Positions 9,238-17,449 are shown, numbered from the stretch's first letter. The stretch is 64,000 nucleotides of DNA from a bacterium (GCA_022709425.1 JAKLIW010000004.1:191630-255629), one strand, 5' to 3'. The notes: generated by a model not told the origin, from the sequence alone. Program-made: numbers and translations.

Positions 9238-11924
9238 TGAAACCGAATCGTAGGGGCGCGCCAACGGCACGCCCGGATTTCGATAACCGCACGGGCGTCC
9301 CGATGGGATCGCCCCTACAGGTCGGTTTGTTTTTCCTGTTTATTATATTCGCGTTCATCGGGTGTGATCATCCGGAGCGGGTGGATATCGGGGCGTTGGT
9401 CGAGGCGTTACAGTCGCTCGATCATGATGTGGCGGTGGATGGCGACGAGATAAATACCGATGATGATGGGGTTGTGTGCGAGGAGGGGGAGAAGGTCTGT
9501 GAGGGGAATTGGGTGATGCGGTGCGAGGGGGGCGGGTTCGTGCAGTTCGAGGAGTGTGTGGACTGCGGGGCGCTCTGTCAGTGTGCGGAGTCGGCGGGGA
9601 ATGCGTGGTGTGAGCACACCGATCCGGGCCCGGATGATGCGGATATGGCCGATAAGGATGTGGTTGAGGCGGAGGTGGACGAAGACTTGGTGGAGGCGGA
9701 CTTGTCAGCCGAAGCCGAAGCAGAAGTTGATGATGACTCGTCAGCCGAAGCCGAAGCGGAGGCTGATGTGGTGACGGATATCGATATTGTGATGCAGAGC
9801 AATGTGATTTGCTCGGGTCAAACGAAGTGTTATGATAACACTGCAGAAATAACCTGCCCGGCCGAAGGGAGTGATTATTACGGACAGGATGCGCAATACG
9901 TGACATTAGATTACTGTGTGTCGCGTGACTACACGGTCACGGGAACGATACCAGAAGAGATCGTGATAGACAATAACACCGGATTGGAGTGGCAGAGAAC
10001 GCTTCCGGCGACTTACGATGGGTGTACGGGCGGTGGTCCCGTTGGCAAACTTTGTGGTTTGCAGGAAGCACAGGATTATTGCGCAAACCTTTCTTATGGT
10101 AGCTTTAACGATTGGCGACTTCCGACAAGAAAAGAATTGACGACACTGGCTGACTATGGTCAAGATTCTCCTGCCATAGATTCTTCAGTATTTCCAAATA
10201 CTCCAGCAGAATATTTTTGGACTGACTCTTCGTTGGTGAGTGACTCTGTGGCGTGGTGGTTTGTTGTTTTTTCAGATGGGTATATTGGTACATTTGATAA
10301 GACGGGAAGCGTTGCCAGAGTACGATGCGTGAGAGGGGCCGCCCTGTCAGCTCATCTTTTTTCTGAATCTACTATCGAAGATAAAATTGCGGTTGTTGAT
10401 CATTCTGCTGGGCTGACATGGACAAAGGAAGAGAGTGCTACGGCACTTACATGGCAGGCGGCGCTTAGTTATTGCGAAGACCTTTCTTATGCAGGTAGCG
10501 CGAATTGGCGACTTCCCAACATAGAAGAGTTAATTTCGTTGGTGAATACCGATGTAAAAGAGCCTGCCAGCGATTTTCCCGGTATGGGCAGTTATTCTTT
10601 CTGGTCTTCAACATCTAAAGATGGCAGTTCAAGTGATGCGTGGATCATTTTCTTCAATACTGGCGGAGTGGCGGATGTCGCTAAAACGCAAGAACACGCG
10701 GTGCGATGTGTCCACAACGCAACTCTGACCCGCACGACCAAACAGTGGGGAAGGACGACAGGACAATATTACGGAACCGCGGTCGTCCTAGACGCTAACG
10801 GCAATATCTTTGTGGCGGGCACAGCTTCCGGGACCCTTGATGGCAGTACAACTTCGGGTCCGATTTTCCTAACCAAATTTACCCCTGATCTTACCAAGGA
10901 ATGGACGAAACAGTGGGGTTCCGGTGTGGAGGCGTGGAGCCATGGCGCGGCGGTTGACAGCGGTGGCAATATATATGTAACCGGCACTGCGCGGGGCGAT
11001 TTCGACGGCAACACTCAGATAGGCGGGGATGACATCTTCCTAACTAGATGGAATGCCAACGGTACCAAGGCGTGGAGCAAATTGTTGGGCACAACCTCTA
11101 CAAGTTCCATGTACGAAGAGGGATATGCTATTGCCATAAACAACAGCGATGAAATTTTCACCTCCGGCGATGTCGGAGCCTCCATTGACGGAGGCACTTA
11201 TATTGGCAACTACGATGTGTTTTTGGGCAAGTATCTGGGCGATGGCGAGAAGCAGTGGATAAAACAGTATGGGACCGATGATTGGGATATTACCTACTCG
11301 ATGGCGCAGGACAATGCTGGCAATCTCTATATGGTTGGGTCGACCAGAGGTTCGCTTTCCGGCTATACCAATGCCGGCGCCGATGATCTCTTCCTCATGA
11401 AAACCAGCGGCTCGGGAATCGAATCATGGCATCGAGAATGGGGAACCAGCGGCGTGGATAGAGCATGGGGTGTTGCCGTTGACAGCAACGACAACATCTA
11501 TGTGACCGGGGAAACCGGTGGCGATCTCGATGGGAACACCTCTGCCGGAAATAGCGACATCTTTTTAACCAAGTGGAATTCGGATGGTACGAAAGCGTGG
11601 ACAAAGCAGTGGGGCAACGACCAACCAGATACAGGCTCTGCCGTGGTCGTAGATAAAAATGGATTCATATTTGTGACCGGAGCGGCAAATGGTTCTCTTG
11701 ACGGGAACCCGGATGCCGGAGCAGGAGATGTTTTTCTCACAAAGTGGTCCCCCAGCGGAACGAAGATATGGACCAAACAGTGGGGATCGAGCGGCAACGA
11801 TTGGGGCAGGGCTATGGCTATAGACGATAATGGAAAGATTTTTATTACGGGTTCGTCCGGTGGGCTGATTGACGGGAACCTCGATTCGGACAACACAGAT
11901 ATTTTCTTGAGTGTCTTTGAATAA
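9237..11924 (+). CDS. Surface lipoprotein with two DUF1566 domains and a beta-propeller repeat region
   Basis: The 895-residue product has a long n-region, the hydrophobic core LFFLFIIFAFIG and a lipobox Cys at 43. A Cys-rich segment follows (about 75-125), then an Asp/Glu/Ala linker (126-185), two DUF1566 (Lcl) domains at about 238-370 and 375-500, each with DWRLPTRKEL or NWRLPNIEEL, and finally seven or so SBBP propeller repeats of the form TKQWG...DxxGNIYVTGxxxGxLDGN. It is probably exposed on the cell surface; its function is unknown. I start it at ATG 9237, after GGAGGGGG and overlapping the preceding stop; ATG 9231 is the alternative. The first 27 codons are built from the repeat at 9250-9318. 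From about 9800 the base composition falls below that of neighbouring genes. Confidence 0.85.
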   Translation: MKPNRRGAPTARPDFDNRTGVPMGSPLQVGLFFLFIIFAFIGCDHPERVDIGALVEALQSLDHDVAVDGDEINTDDDGVVCEEGEKVCEGNWVMRCEGGGFVQFEECVDCGALCQCAESAGNAWCEHTDPGPDDADMADKDVVEAEVDEDLVEADLSAEAEAEVDDDSSAEAEAEADVVTDIDIVMQSNVICSGQTKCYDNTAEITCPAEGSDYYGQDAQYVTLDYCVSRDYTVTGTIPEEIVIDNNTGLEWQRTLPATYDGCTGGGPVGKLCGLQEAQDYCANLSYGSFNDWRLPTRKELTTLADYGQDSPAIDSSVFPNTPAEYFWTDSSLVSDSVAWWFVVFSDGYIGTFDKTGSVARVRCVRGAALSAHLFSESTIEDKIAVVDHSAGLTWTKEESATALTWQAALSYCEDLSYAGSANWRLPNIEELISLVNTDVKEPASDFPGMGSYSFWSSTSKDGSSSDAWIIFFNTGGVADVAKTQEHAVRCVHNATLTRTTKQWGRTTGQYYGTAVVLDANGNIFVAGTASGTLDGSTTSGPIFLTKFTPDLTKEWTKQWGSGVEAWSHGAAVDSGGNIYVTGTARGDFDGNTQIGGDDIFLTRWNANGTKAWSKLLGTTSTSSMYEEGYAIAINNSDEIFTSGDVGASIDGGTYIGNYDVFLGKYLGDGEKQWIKQYGTDDWDITYSMAQDNAGNLYMVGSTRGSLSGYTNAGADDLFLMKTSGSGIESWHREWGTSGVDRAWGVAVDSNDNIYVTGETGGDLDGNTSAGNSDIFLTKWNSDGTKAWTKQWGNDQPDTGSAVVVDKNGFIFVTGAANGSLDGNPDAGAGDVFLTKWSPSGTKIWTKQWGSSGNDWGRAMAIDDNGKIFITGSSGGLIDGNLDSDNTDIFLSVFE
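9250..9318. repeat. Dispersed inverted-repeat element, copy 2 (short), inside a coding start
   Basis: The left arm 9250-9274 is identical to the left arm of copy 1 over all 25 bases. The right arm 9293-9318 ends GATCGCCCCTAC. Only 18 bases separate the arms, so the whole could fold into one long hairpin. It lies just after the start codon of the DUF1566 lipoprotein gene and is read in frame as about 23 residues. Confidence 0.8.
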
Positions 11925-11963
11925 AGAATGTGTGTTTTGAAGGGAAAGAGATAACGGTGTTTT

Positions 11964-12767
11964 ATGTCTATTAGCGATTTGAACTTTGCCCATCTTTCCT
12001 GCGCGGAATTCAAGAGACAACTAATAGAAATTGTTGACGAGCTAGACTTGATAACTCTTCAGGTAAGGCTTGTTAGAACAAAGAACGAAACTGATTTTTC
12101 TCCTAACGACATAAGAAGAACCACATACAGCAAATTAGAGCCAATATTGTCTTTTTCAAAAATAAGTCTTTACCACATACACAACGATTTGCTAGATGAT
12201 AACTATTGGGCAAAAATGTATCGCAACAATGATGACCTTGACGATGAGATTCGGAAAATGGCATTGCTTAGCTATTACAAGGTTGCTAAAAATGCGTTTG
12301 TTATATCTCTTTTTGCGAGTTTAGAGCACATGCTTCGAGCTGTATTTAAAGAGAGAAATGAAAAGAAGTATGAGAAGATAAAAAATATTGTGTCCTTGTG
12401 CGAACAGTTTCTTAAAGAGTTTGGCGTGTTGGAATTCGGGCCACTAAGGCGGGGCGCAGAAATACATAAGAATCAGAATGCGATTGAGTTTATAAGACTT
12501 CTATCTTTGTTAAGAAATCTTCAACACAACACAGGTGTTTATGCTCCCTTAAGGAGTGGTGAACCTCCTCAGAAAATTATTCATTGCGGCAGAGAGTATG
12601 ATTTTATCGAAGGCGTGGTGCCCAAATATGGTGGATGGTTTGACAACTGTCGCTACATGGAAGATGCTCTTGTTTTTATAGACACATTGATAGATGCCAC
12701 CCTTCGATTAGATATGAAAAAGCAAATAGTTGATCCAACATATAATGAGATGGCAACCACCCCATGA
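11964..12767 (+). CDS. Hypothetical protein of unknown function, AT-rich, likely acquired
   Basis: The 267-residue protein is mostly alpha-helical and has no signal peptide or membrane segment. I do not recognise a family with confidence. A central stretch reads VAKNAFVISLFASLEHMLRAVFKERNEKK in pieces, and a later one reads SLLRNLQHNTGVYAP, whose R-N-x-x-H spacing is reminiscent of, but not identical to, the HEPN ribonuclease motif (R-x4-6-H). Base composition is far more AT-rich than the rest of the window, which suggests recent transfer. The ribosome site is weak. It is followed by a 27-base tandem repeat. Confidence 0.65.
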   Translation: MSISDLNFAHLSCAEFKRQLIEIVDELDLITLQVRLVRTKNETDFSPNDIRRTTYSKLEPILSFSKISLYHIHNDLLDDNYWAKMYRNNDDLDDEIRKMALLSYYKVAKNAFVISLFASLEHMLRAVFKERNEKKYEKIKNIVSLCEQFLKEFGVLEFGPLRRGAEIHKNQNAIEFIRLLSLLRNLQHNTGVYAPLRSGEPPQKIIHCGREYDFIEGVVPKYGGWFDNCRYMEDALVFIDTLIDATLRLDMKKQIVDPTYNEMATTP

Positions 12768-12782
12768 CCGACTTAGTAAGAG

Positions 12783-12836
12783 TAAGAGGGGTCAGTCCTC
12801 GATATTCAATAAGAGGGGTCAGTCCTCGATATTCAA
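12783..12836. repeat. Perfect 27-base tandem duplication containing GGGGTCAG
   Basis: Two identical copies, 12783-12809 and 12810-12836, each starting TAAGAGGGGTCAGTCCTCGA and ending TATTCAA. The GGGGTCAG core also occurs in the palindrome at 57995-58023. GGGGTCAG-type elements are, from memory, commonly associated with REP/RAYT-mobilised repeats. Confidence 0.9.
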
Positions 12837-12923
12837 GATTTGACGGTTTGGATTGACAAAAAATTCTGCGAACAGTACCCTGACTCCGGCAACAGGTAGA
12901 AAATAGAATTGAAGGTGTGATCC

Positions 12924-13025
12924 ATGACCCGCGCACAATTCACCGACTTCAACGGCACCCGCCTGCTGATCACCGACCTCTCCGGCGCCCCCGACGAAGC
13001 AATGGAATGGATGAAGGAAGTATAA
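12924..13025 (+). CDS. Small open reading frame, 33 residues, possible gene remnant
   Basis: ATG to TAA encodes a 33-residue acidic peptide beginning MTRAQFTDFNGTRLLITDLS. Codon use is GC-rich like the cupin gene that follows after 12 bases and unlike the AT-rich gene before it. There is no strong ribosome site. It may be a short leader gene of the cupin operon or the truncated start of a lost gene. I recognise no family. Confidence 0.3.
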   Translation: MTRAQFTDFNGTRLLITDLSGAPDEAMEWMKEV

Positions 13026-13037
13026 CGGAGGACCCTC

Positions 13038-13388
13038 ATGCAGAAGAAAGCCGCAGTGAAAAGCAAAAAGAACCCGCTCATCGGCAAGGTGCTCAAGGCG
13101 GCCGACATCGTCGCCTACGGCATCGGTGCGGTATCGAGCCGCACCCTCATCGACCGCAAGACCGGCACGGTGACCTTCTTCGCCTTCGACAAAGGCGAGG
13201 GGCTGTCGGAACACGTCGCCCCGTTCGACGCGATGGTCCAGATCATCGACGGCGCGGCGCTCATCACCATCGAAGGGAAGCCCTTCACGGTGAAGAAAGG
13301 GGAATTCATCATCATGCCCGCCGGGAAGGTCCACGCCCTGCGCGCGGTGAAGAAGTTCAAGATGGCGCTCATCATGATACGGGGGTGA
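13038..13388 (+). CDS. Small cupin-domain protein
   Basis: A 116-residue single-domain cupin: a double-stranded beta-helix barrel that usually holds a metal. Visible motifs are LSEHVAPFDAMVQIIDG (motif 1 region) and the second motif FIIMPAGKVHALRAVKKFK. The first motif keeps only one His (in EHVAPFD), so metal binding is less certain than in classic cupins. Role unknown; proteins of this size are often sensors or small-molecule isomerases. A GGAGG site at 13027-13031 supports the start. The stop overlaps the next start (TGATG), so it is coupled to the rhodanese gene. Confidence 0.85.
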   Translation: MQKKAAVKSKKNPLIGKVLKAADIVAYGIGAVSSRTLIDRKTGTVTFFAFDKGEGLSEHVAPFDAMVQIIDGAALITIEGKPFTVKKGEFIIMPAGKVHALRAVKKFKMALIMIRG

Positions 13389-13816
13389 TGGGTATGTGTC
13401 GGCGCATTTTCCTCCTCTCCCTGTTCCTCTGCGGCTCCCTTGGGGCCGCCGAGCCGACGGTCATCACGGCGCAGGAGGCGAAGGAGAAGTTCTTCGGCAA
13501 GTCCGATGTGGTCTTCATCGACAACCGGCCCGACGCGAAATTCTGCGATGGCCGCATTCCGGGGGCGGTCAATCTGACCTACTTCGCCCCGGGCAACGCC
13601 GAGAACCGGCTGAGCAAGGAGTCGCTCAAACCGTTCGCGGGGAAGAAACTGGTGTTCTACTGCGGCGGCCATGACCGCGCGAAGCATGCGGTGGCGGCGG
13701 CCCGGTCGTGGGGGATCGACCCGAAACTGATATTCTGGCTCAAGGAGGGGTTCCCGGCGTGGGAGAAGAGGGGCTATCCGGTCCAGAAGACCGAGGATGC
13801 CTGCCCGATATTTTGA
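13388..13816 (+). CDS. Exported rhodanese-like sulfurtransferase
   Basis: The 142-residue protein has a signal peptide (to about residue 21, GSLGAAEP) and one rhodanese domain. VVFIDNRPDAKFCDGRIPGA is the typical entry motif, and the active-site loop is YCGGHDRAK with catalytic Cys92 in CGGHDR. Rhodaneses move sulfane sulfur via a Cys persulfide; single-domain exported forms handle sulfur compounds in the periplasm or serve as carriers. The start overlaps the cupin stop; Met3 at 13394 is an alternative. It lies in an apparent operon with the cupin and the ferritin-like protein. Confidence 0.9.
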   Translation: MGMCRRIFLLSLFLCGSLGAAEPTVITAQEAKEKFFGKSDVVFIDNRPDAKFCDGRIPGAVNLTYFAPGNAENRLSKESLKPFAGKKLVFYCGGHDRAKHAVAAARSWGIDPKLIFWLKEGFPAWEKRGYPVQKTEDACPIF

Positions 13817-13874
13817 CAACCGGCGACGCCGCGGATACGATATGGCGTCACCACGGATAGGGAGGATCGCACCG

Positions 13875-14381
13875 ATGCCCGACGACATCATCATCGATAT
13901 GGACGGGAACGATCAGGGGGCGGCGATGATCGCCATCCTGCAGAAACTGGGGGAGACCGAAGAGGCGGTCGCCGCGCTCTACCGCGCCTACGCAGAGGTC
14001 TGGCCGGCCGACGGTGCCTTCTGGCGGACGCTGGCCAAGACAGAGGATGGGCACCGCGCCTATATCGGCCATGTCATCGTCATGGTGCGCGAACGGCCCG
14101 ACGACTTCAGGCCGGTCCATTTCTTTTCGGTCGAGATGCTCGACACCTTCATCAAAAAGATACAGGGCCACGCGGTGATGGCCCGCGCGGGTCAGTTGAA
14201 CGAGAAGCAGGCGCTCTACGAGGCGCATCAGATAGAGAATATGGCGCTCGAATCGGAGCTGGCTCTGCTGTTCAAGAGCGGCAACGCCGAATTCCTGCGG
14301 TTCTCCGCGACGATCCTTTCGGAGGAAAAAGAGCACCGCGACGCCATCCACCGCCTTATTCAGGAACGGTACCCGAAATAG
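13875..14381 (+). CDS. Ferritin-like / rubrerythrin-type diiron protein
   Basis: The 168-residue protein is a predicted four-helix bundle with two E-x-x-H half-sites: EDGH in KTEDGHRAYI and EKEH in SEEKEHRDAI, plus Glu residues in TEEAVAALYRAY and ALESELALL. That E / ExxH / E / ExxH pattern is the diiron site of the ferritin-like superfamily. It lacks the C-terminal rubredoxin domain of classic rubrerythrin. A likely role is peroxide or oxygen detoxification or iron handling in an anaerobe. The start at 13875 follows GGGAGG; an upstream in-frame ATG at 13797 overlaps the rhodanese gene and lacks support. Confidence 0.8.
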   Translation: MPDDIIIDMDGNDQGAAMIAILQKLGETEEAVAALYRAYAEVWPADGAFWRTLAKTEDGHRAYIGHVIVMVRERPDDFRPVHFFSVEMLDTFIKKIQGHAVMARAGQLNEKQALYEAHQIENMALESELALLFKSGNAEFLRFSATILSEEKEHRDAIHRLIQERYPK

Positions 14382-14404
14382 ATGAAGAGGAACGGAGGCA
14401 TTCC

Positions 14405-15058
14405 ATGAAACAAATTCTTGTTCTCCTGACCGTTATTCTCTGCGCGACAGCGCTGTGGGGCGCCGCTCCGGCCAAGGAGAAGGCGGCCGCCGCGAAGTAT
14501 GTCTACATCGATACGGCCACGCCCAAGGAACTGGCGGCCGAGCTGATCGCGAAGGGGCTCAAGGTCGCGTTCCTGTTCGACCCGGCGCAGGGGGCGTGGC
14601 AGAAGGGGATGCTCCCGACCTTGAAGGGGACCAAGCCGCTGGTGTTCGTCCGGGGGAATCTTGCGCCGACCGAGACGGCGGAGCTCAAAAAGATGCTCGA
14701 ACTGTTCGAGTACGACGTGACGGTGCTCCATCTCAAGATGACCGCCGGCGACGCCATGGGGGTGGTGCCGGTGACCAGCCTGCTCACCATCGAACGGATC
14801 GAGGATTACGACAACAAGTGGGTCGATTTCGAACTGTACCGCGGCGCCGATAAGCCGGAACGGGCGGTCCTGCAGGACAAACGGCAGGACCCGCAGAATT
14901 TCGGGACGCCGTTCACCGTGGCGGGGGGAATACTCTTCAAACGGGCCGGTATCTGCCTGCTCAATCTCGACCGTCCCGGCGCGTCGGTGCCCAAGGGGAT
15001 GTCTCTGCTGGTCCTGTTCTCCACCAACGCCGACAAGCTCAAGGCGCTCCAGCCGTAA
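14405..15058 (+). CDS. Exported protein of unknown function
   Basis: The 217-residue protein has a clear signal peptide (MKQILVLLTVILCATALWGA) and no further membrane segment. The mature part alternates hydrophobic and charged stretches (VYIDTATPKELAAELIAKGL, FVRGNLAPTETAELKKML), suggesting a compact alpha/beta fold. No motif I can name. It follows the ferritin-like gene by 23 bases with an AACGGAGG ribosome site, so it is likely the last gene of the cupin-rhodanese-ferritin operon. Confidence 0.7.
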   Translation: MKQILVLLTVILCATALWGAAPAKEKAAAAKYVYIDTATPKELAAELIAKGLKVAFLFDPAQGAWQKGMLPTLKGTKPLVFVRGNLAPTETAELKKMLELFEYDVTVLHLKMTAGDAMGVVPVTSLLTIERIEDYDNKWVDFELYRGADKPERAVLQDKRQDPQNFGTPFTVAGGILFKRAGICLLNLDRPGASVPKGMSLLVLFSTNADKLKALQP

Positions 15059-15065
15059 CGTTCAT

Positions 15066-15094
15066 CCCGCCCTGTCAAGGGAGGGCAGGGTGGG
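15066..15094. terminator. Hairpin after the cupin-to-14405 operon
   Basis: CCCGCCCT at the left pairs imperfectly with AGGGCAGGGTGGG at the right, 8 bases after the stop at 15058, and is followed by TTTTCA. It could act as a terminator between the convergent operon and pyk. The stem is imperfect. Confidence 0.4.
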
Positions 15095-15223
15095 TTTTCA
15101 ACGCGTCGGAAAATGCAAAACCCCCTCAATCTTCCTCGCATGAATGCTCCGGCTTCCGGCCTGACGACACTCCGCCGGAGTTTCGTCCGAGACGGCCTAC
15201 AGTGACAGGGGGACGCAATATGT

Positions 15224-15249
15224 GGGCGTCCCGATGGGAACGCCCCTAC
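15224..15249. repeat. Dispersed inverted-repeat element, copy 3 (one arm only)
   Basis: GGGCGTCCCGATGGGA-ACGCCCCTAC matches the right arm of copy 2 (9293-9318) at 25 of 26 positions and is again followed by AG-TCGG. No matching left arm is evident upstream, so this is a half copy. It sits in the 206-base gap between two convergent genes, which otherwise contains a small palindrome near 15170 and nothing I can identify. Confidence 0.75.
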
Positions 15250-15264
15250 AGATCGGAAAGGGAT

Positions 15265-16680
15265 TTATACGTTCACGACCCGTATCGCGTTGGCGTGGCG
15301 TCGGGTGGTGGCGGTCGAACTGACATTGGCCGCGACGACCGTCTGTCCGGGGAGGATGAGTTCCCGCGCCAGCAGGAAGGGGAGCGCCGTGGCGATGAAG
15401 TCGTCGAAGGTGTCGGGGTCCTGTTCCAGCACCAAGCCGCGCACCCCGCGGAAGAGGTTCATCACCCGCGCCACATGGCCGTCGCCGGTGAAGGCGAAGA
15501 TCGGCGTGCTGGGGGCGAAATAGGCGGCGATGCGGGCGGTGTAGCCTGAGATCGAGTAGAGTATCAAGGCGTCGGCGTTGATGTTGTCGGCGAGTTTCAC
15601 CGCCGCGTAGGAAAGACCTTCGGAGAGCAGCATCCTGCCGTTCTGTTTGGCGATCTCCTTGAACGACGGCGGCAGGTGCCGTTCCGCCTCTTCGGCGACG
15701 GCGTCCATGGTCATCACCGCCTTGACCGGGTATTTGCCCGACGCCGTTTCGGCCGAGAGCATCACCGCGTCGGCGCCGTCGGCCACCGCGTGGGCCACAT
15801 CGGTCACTTCGGCGCGGGTCGGCCGGTTCTTCACGATCATCGATTCGAGCATCTCGGTGGCCACTATCGCCGGAATGCGTGCCGCGTGGGCCGCCGTCAC
15901 GATGGTCTTCTGGGCGTGGGGCAACTGCGCGATGGGCAGTTCCACCCCGAGGTCGCCGCGCGCCACCAAGAGGGCGTCGGCGATCGCCGCGATGTCGGCC
16001 AGTTCGTCGAGCGCCGAGGCGGTCTCTATCTTGGCGATGACCGGAAGCAGGAGGCCCTGCTCCTGCATGAGCCGGTGGAGATCGAGTATGTCTGCGCGGT
16101 GCTGGACGAACGAGAGCATGAACCCGTCCACCCCCTGTTCCATCCCGAAGCGGGCGTCCACTTTGTCCTTGTCGGTGAGCGCCGGGAGTTTCACCCGGAC
16201 GCCGGGGAGCGCCATCCCTTTATTCGATTTGAGCACGCCGCCCACGATGACGCGGCATTTCACGTCGTTTCCCGTCACGGCGAGGACCTTCAGCACGATC
16301 TGGCCGTCGTCGAGCAGGATGGTCGACTCCTCGTGGACATCGCCCGGCAGGTAGGGATAGTCGGTCGATACGAGCGCGGCGTTCCCGGCGACCGGCCGGG
16401 TGGTTATCGTGAATTCGCCCCCTTCGGCGAGCGTCGCCTCGTCCTTTTCCATCTTTCCGATGCGCAGTTTCGGGCCGCGCAGGTCCATGAACAGCGGGAT
16501 GAAACGGCCTTCGAGTTCGGCCGCCTGCCGGGCGTTCATGATGATGGCGGCCGCCTTCTCATGGTCGCCGTGGCTCATGTTGAGCCGGAAGATGTCGGCG
16601 CCCGCCGCGATGAGCGCCCGCATCATCTCGACCGTCGCGGTGGCGGGGCCGAGCGTGGTGATGATCTTTGTTTTGGTCAT
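15265..16680 (-). CDS. pyk: Pyruvate kinase
   Basis: Converts phosphoenolpyruvate and ADP to pyruvate and ATP, the last step of glycolysis. The 471-residue protein has the N-terminal motif TKIITTLGPAT, RLNMSHGDHEKAA, DLRGPKLRIG, then the catalytic-lysine signature IAKIETASALDEL, ARGDLGVELP and ATEMLESMI. The C-terminal domain (DALILYSISGYTAR) is present, without the extra PEP-utilising-like domain of some pyruvate kinases. The start at 16680 is preceded by GGGGGGAACT; a longer in-frame start lacks support. Gene and neighbour at 16781 are divergent. Confidence 0.95.
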   Translation of the reverse strand: MTKTKIITTLGPATATVEMMRALIAAGADIFRLNMSHGDHEKAAAIIMNARQAAELEGRFIPLFMDLRGPKLRIGKMEKDEATLAEGGEFTITTRPVAGNAALVSTDYPYLPGDVHEESTILLDDGQIVLKVLAVTGNDVKCRVIVGGVLKSNKGMALPGVRVKLPALTDKDKVDARFGMEQGVDGFMLSFVQHRADILDLHRLMQEQGLLLPVIAKIETASALDELADIAAIADALLVARGDLGVELPIAQLPHAQKTIVTAAHAARIPAIVATEMLESMIVKNRPTRAEVTDVAHAVADGADAVMLSAETASGKYPVKAVMTMDAVAEEAERHLPPSFKEIAKQNGRMLLSEGLSYAAVKLADNINADALILYSISGYTARIAAYFAPSTPIFAFTGDGHVARVMNLFRGVRGLVLEQDPDTFDDFIATALPFLLARELILPGQTVVAANVSSTATTRRHANAIRVVNV

Positions 16681-16745
16681 AGTTCCCCCCGTTGGATGAC
16701 GAACGACTATACGCCGGATGCGGTCGGAGGTCAAAAATACTTTAG

Positions 16746-16773
16746 TTGAAATCGGCGAAAGTTCCGGTACAAT
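16746..16773 (+). promoter_or_regulatory. Promoter placed directly at a start codon (likely leaderless mRNA)
   Basis: TTGAAA at 16746-16751, 16-base spacer, TACAAT at 16768-16773. The ATG of the next gene is at 16781, 7 bases after the -10 box and therefore about where transcription should begin. No ribosome site exists in that space. Confidence 0.6.
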
Positions 16774-16780
16774 GCCCTCC

Positions 16781-17449
16781 ATGAGACCGACACTCCGCGA
16801 GATAGTCGTCGCCTTCACGCGCCCCGCCGCGTTCCTGCCCTTTTTCGTACTGCTCTATCTTTTGGGCGCGCTCACCGGCCTGCTGGAGCGGACGGTGACC
16901 TGCTTCCCGATGTCGGTCATCACCACCAATAAGGCGATGGCCGAAAAACTGGCCGACCGGCCGGGGAACTGTTCCTCATCGGTGGAGGTCGAGAAATTCA
17001 TGATAGAGAGCGCGATATTCAACGACACCGATCTGCCGCCGGTGCGCGATATCTATCTGGTGTTCCTCGAGGCCGACTATGCCTCGTGGGAGGATATCCA
17101 GCGGATGGGCGATACGGTCGCCGAGATGAACCCGTTCCTGCGGCGGGTGGCCGATCTCTATCTCGCCGGGCGGCTCAAGATGATGGCGATCGCCTTCATC
17201 GTGGGGGTCATCGTCGCGGTGCTGAGTTTCCCCTTCGCTCTGCCGCGCCGCACCCCGTTCCGGCGGCTCGATATCGCCGCGAGCGTCGCGGGGTGGGGGA
17301 GCTTCGCCGCGCTTGCCGTGGGGGTCGCCTTCGCGGTCCATCCGGTCTTTCTGCCGACCTACGCGCTGACCACGGGAGCGGGGATGCTCTTCGCCCTCGT
17401 GTTCCGGATACTCTTGAAGAAACACGAGTCGAACGGAGGCTCCGCATGA
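16781..17449 (+). CDS. Membrane protein of unknown function
   Basis: The 222-residue protein has about four predicted membrane segments: around 15-37, 130-150, 163-185 and 190-212. A soluble loop lies between the first two (about 40-125) and contains two Cys. I recognise no family. The start at 16781 directly follows a -10 box, so the mRNA may have no leader. It overlaps the next gene by four bases (ATGA), so the two proteins are probably made together and may interact at the membrane. Confidence 0.7.
   Translation: MRPTLREIVVAFTRPAAFLPFFVLLYLLGALTGLLERTVTCFPMSVITTNKAMAEKLADRPGNCSSSVEVEKFMIESAIFNDTDLPPVRDIYLVFLEADYASWEDIQRMGDTVAEMNPFLRRVADLYLAGRLKMMAIAFIVGVIVAVLSFPFALPRRTPFRRLDIAASVAGWGSFAALAVGVAFAVHPVFLPTYALTTGAGMLFALVFRILLKKHESNGGSA

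Noticed and set aside
16718..16780. Longer start for the membrane protein gene
   Set aside because: The upstream in-frame ATG lies before the -35 box of the promoter and would add a hydrophilic 21-residue leader before the first membrane segment.
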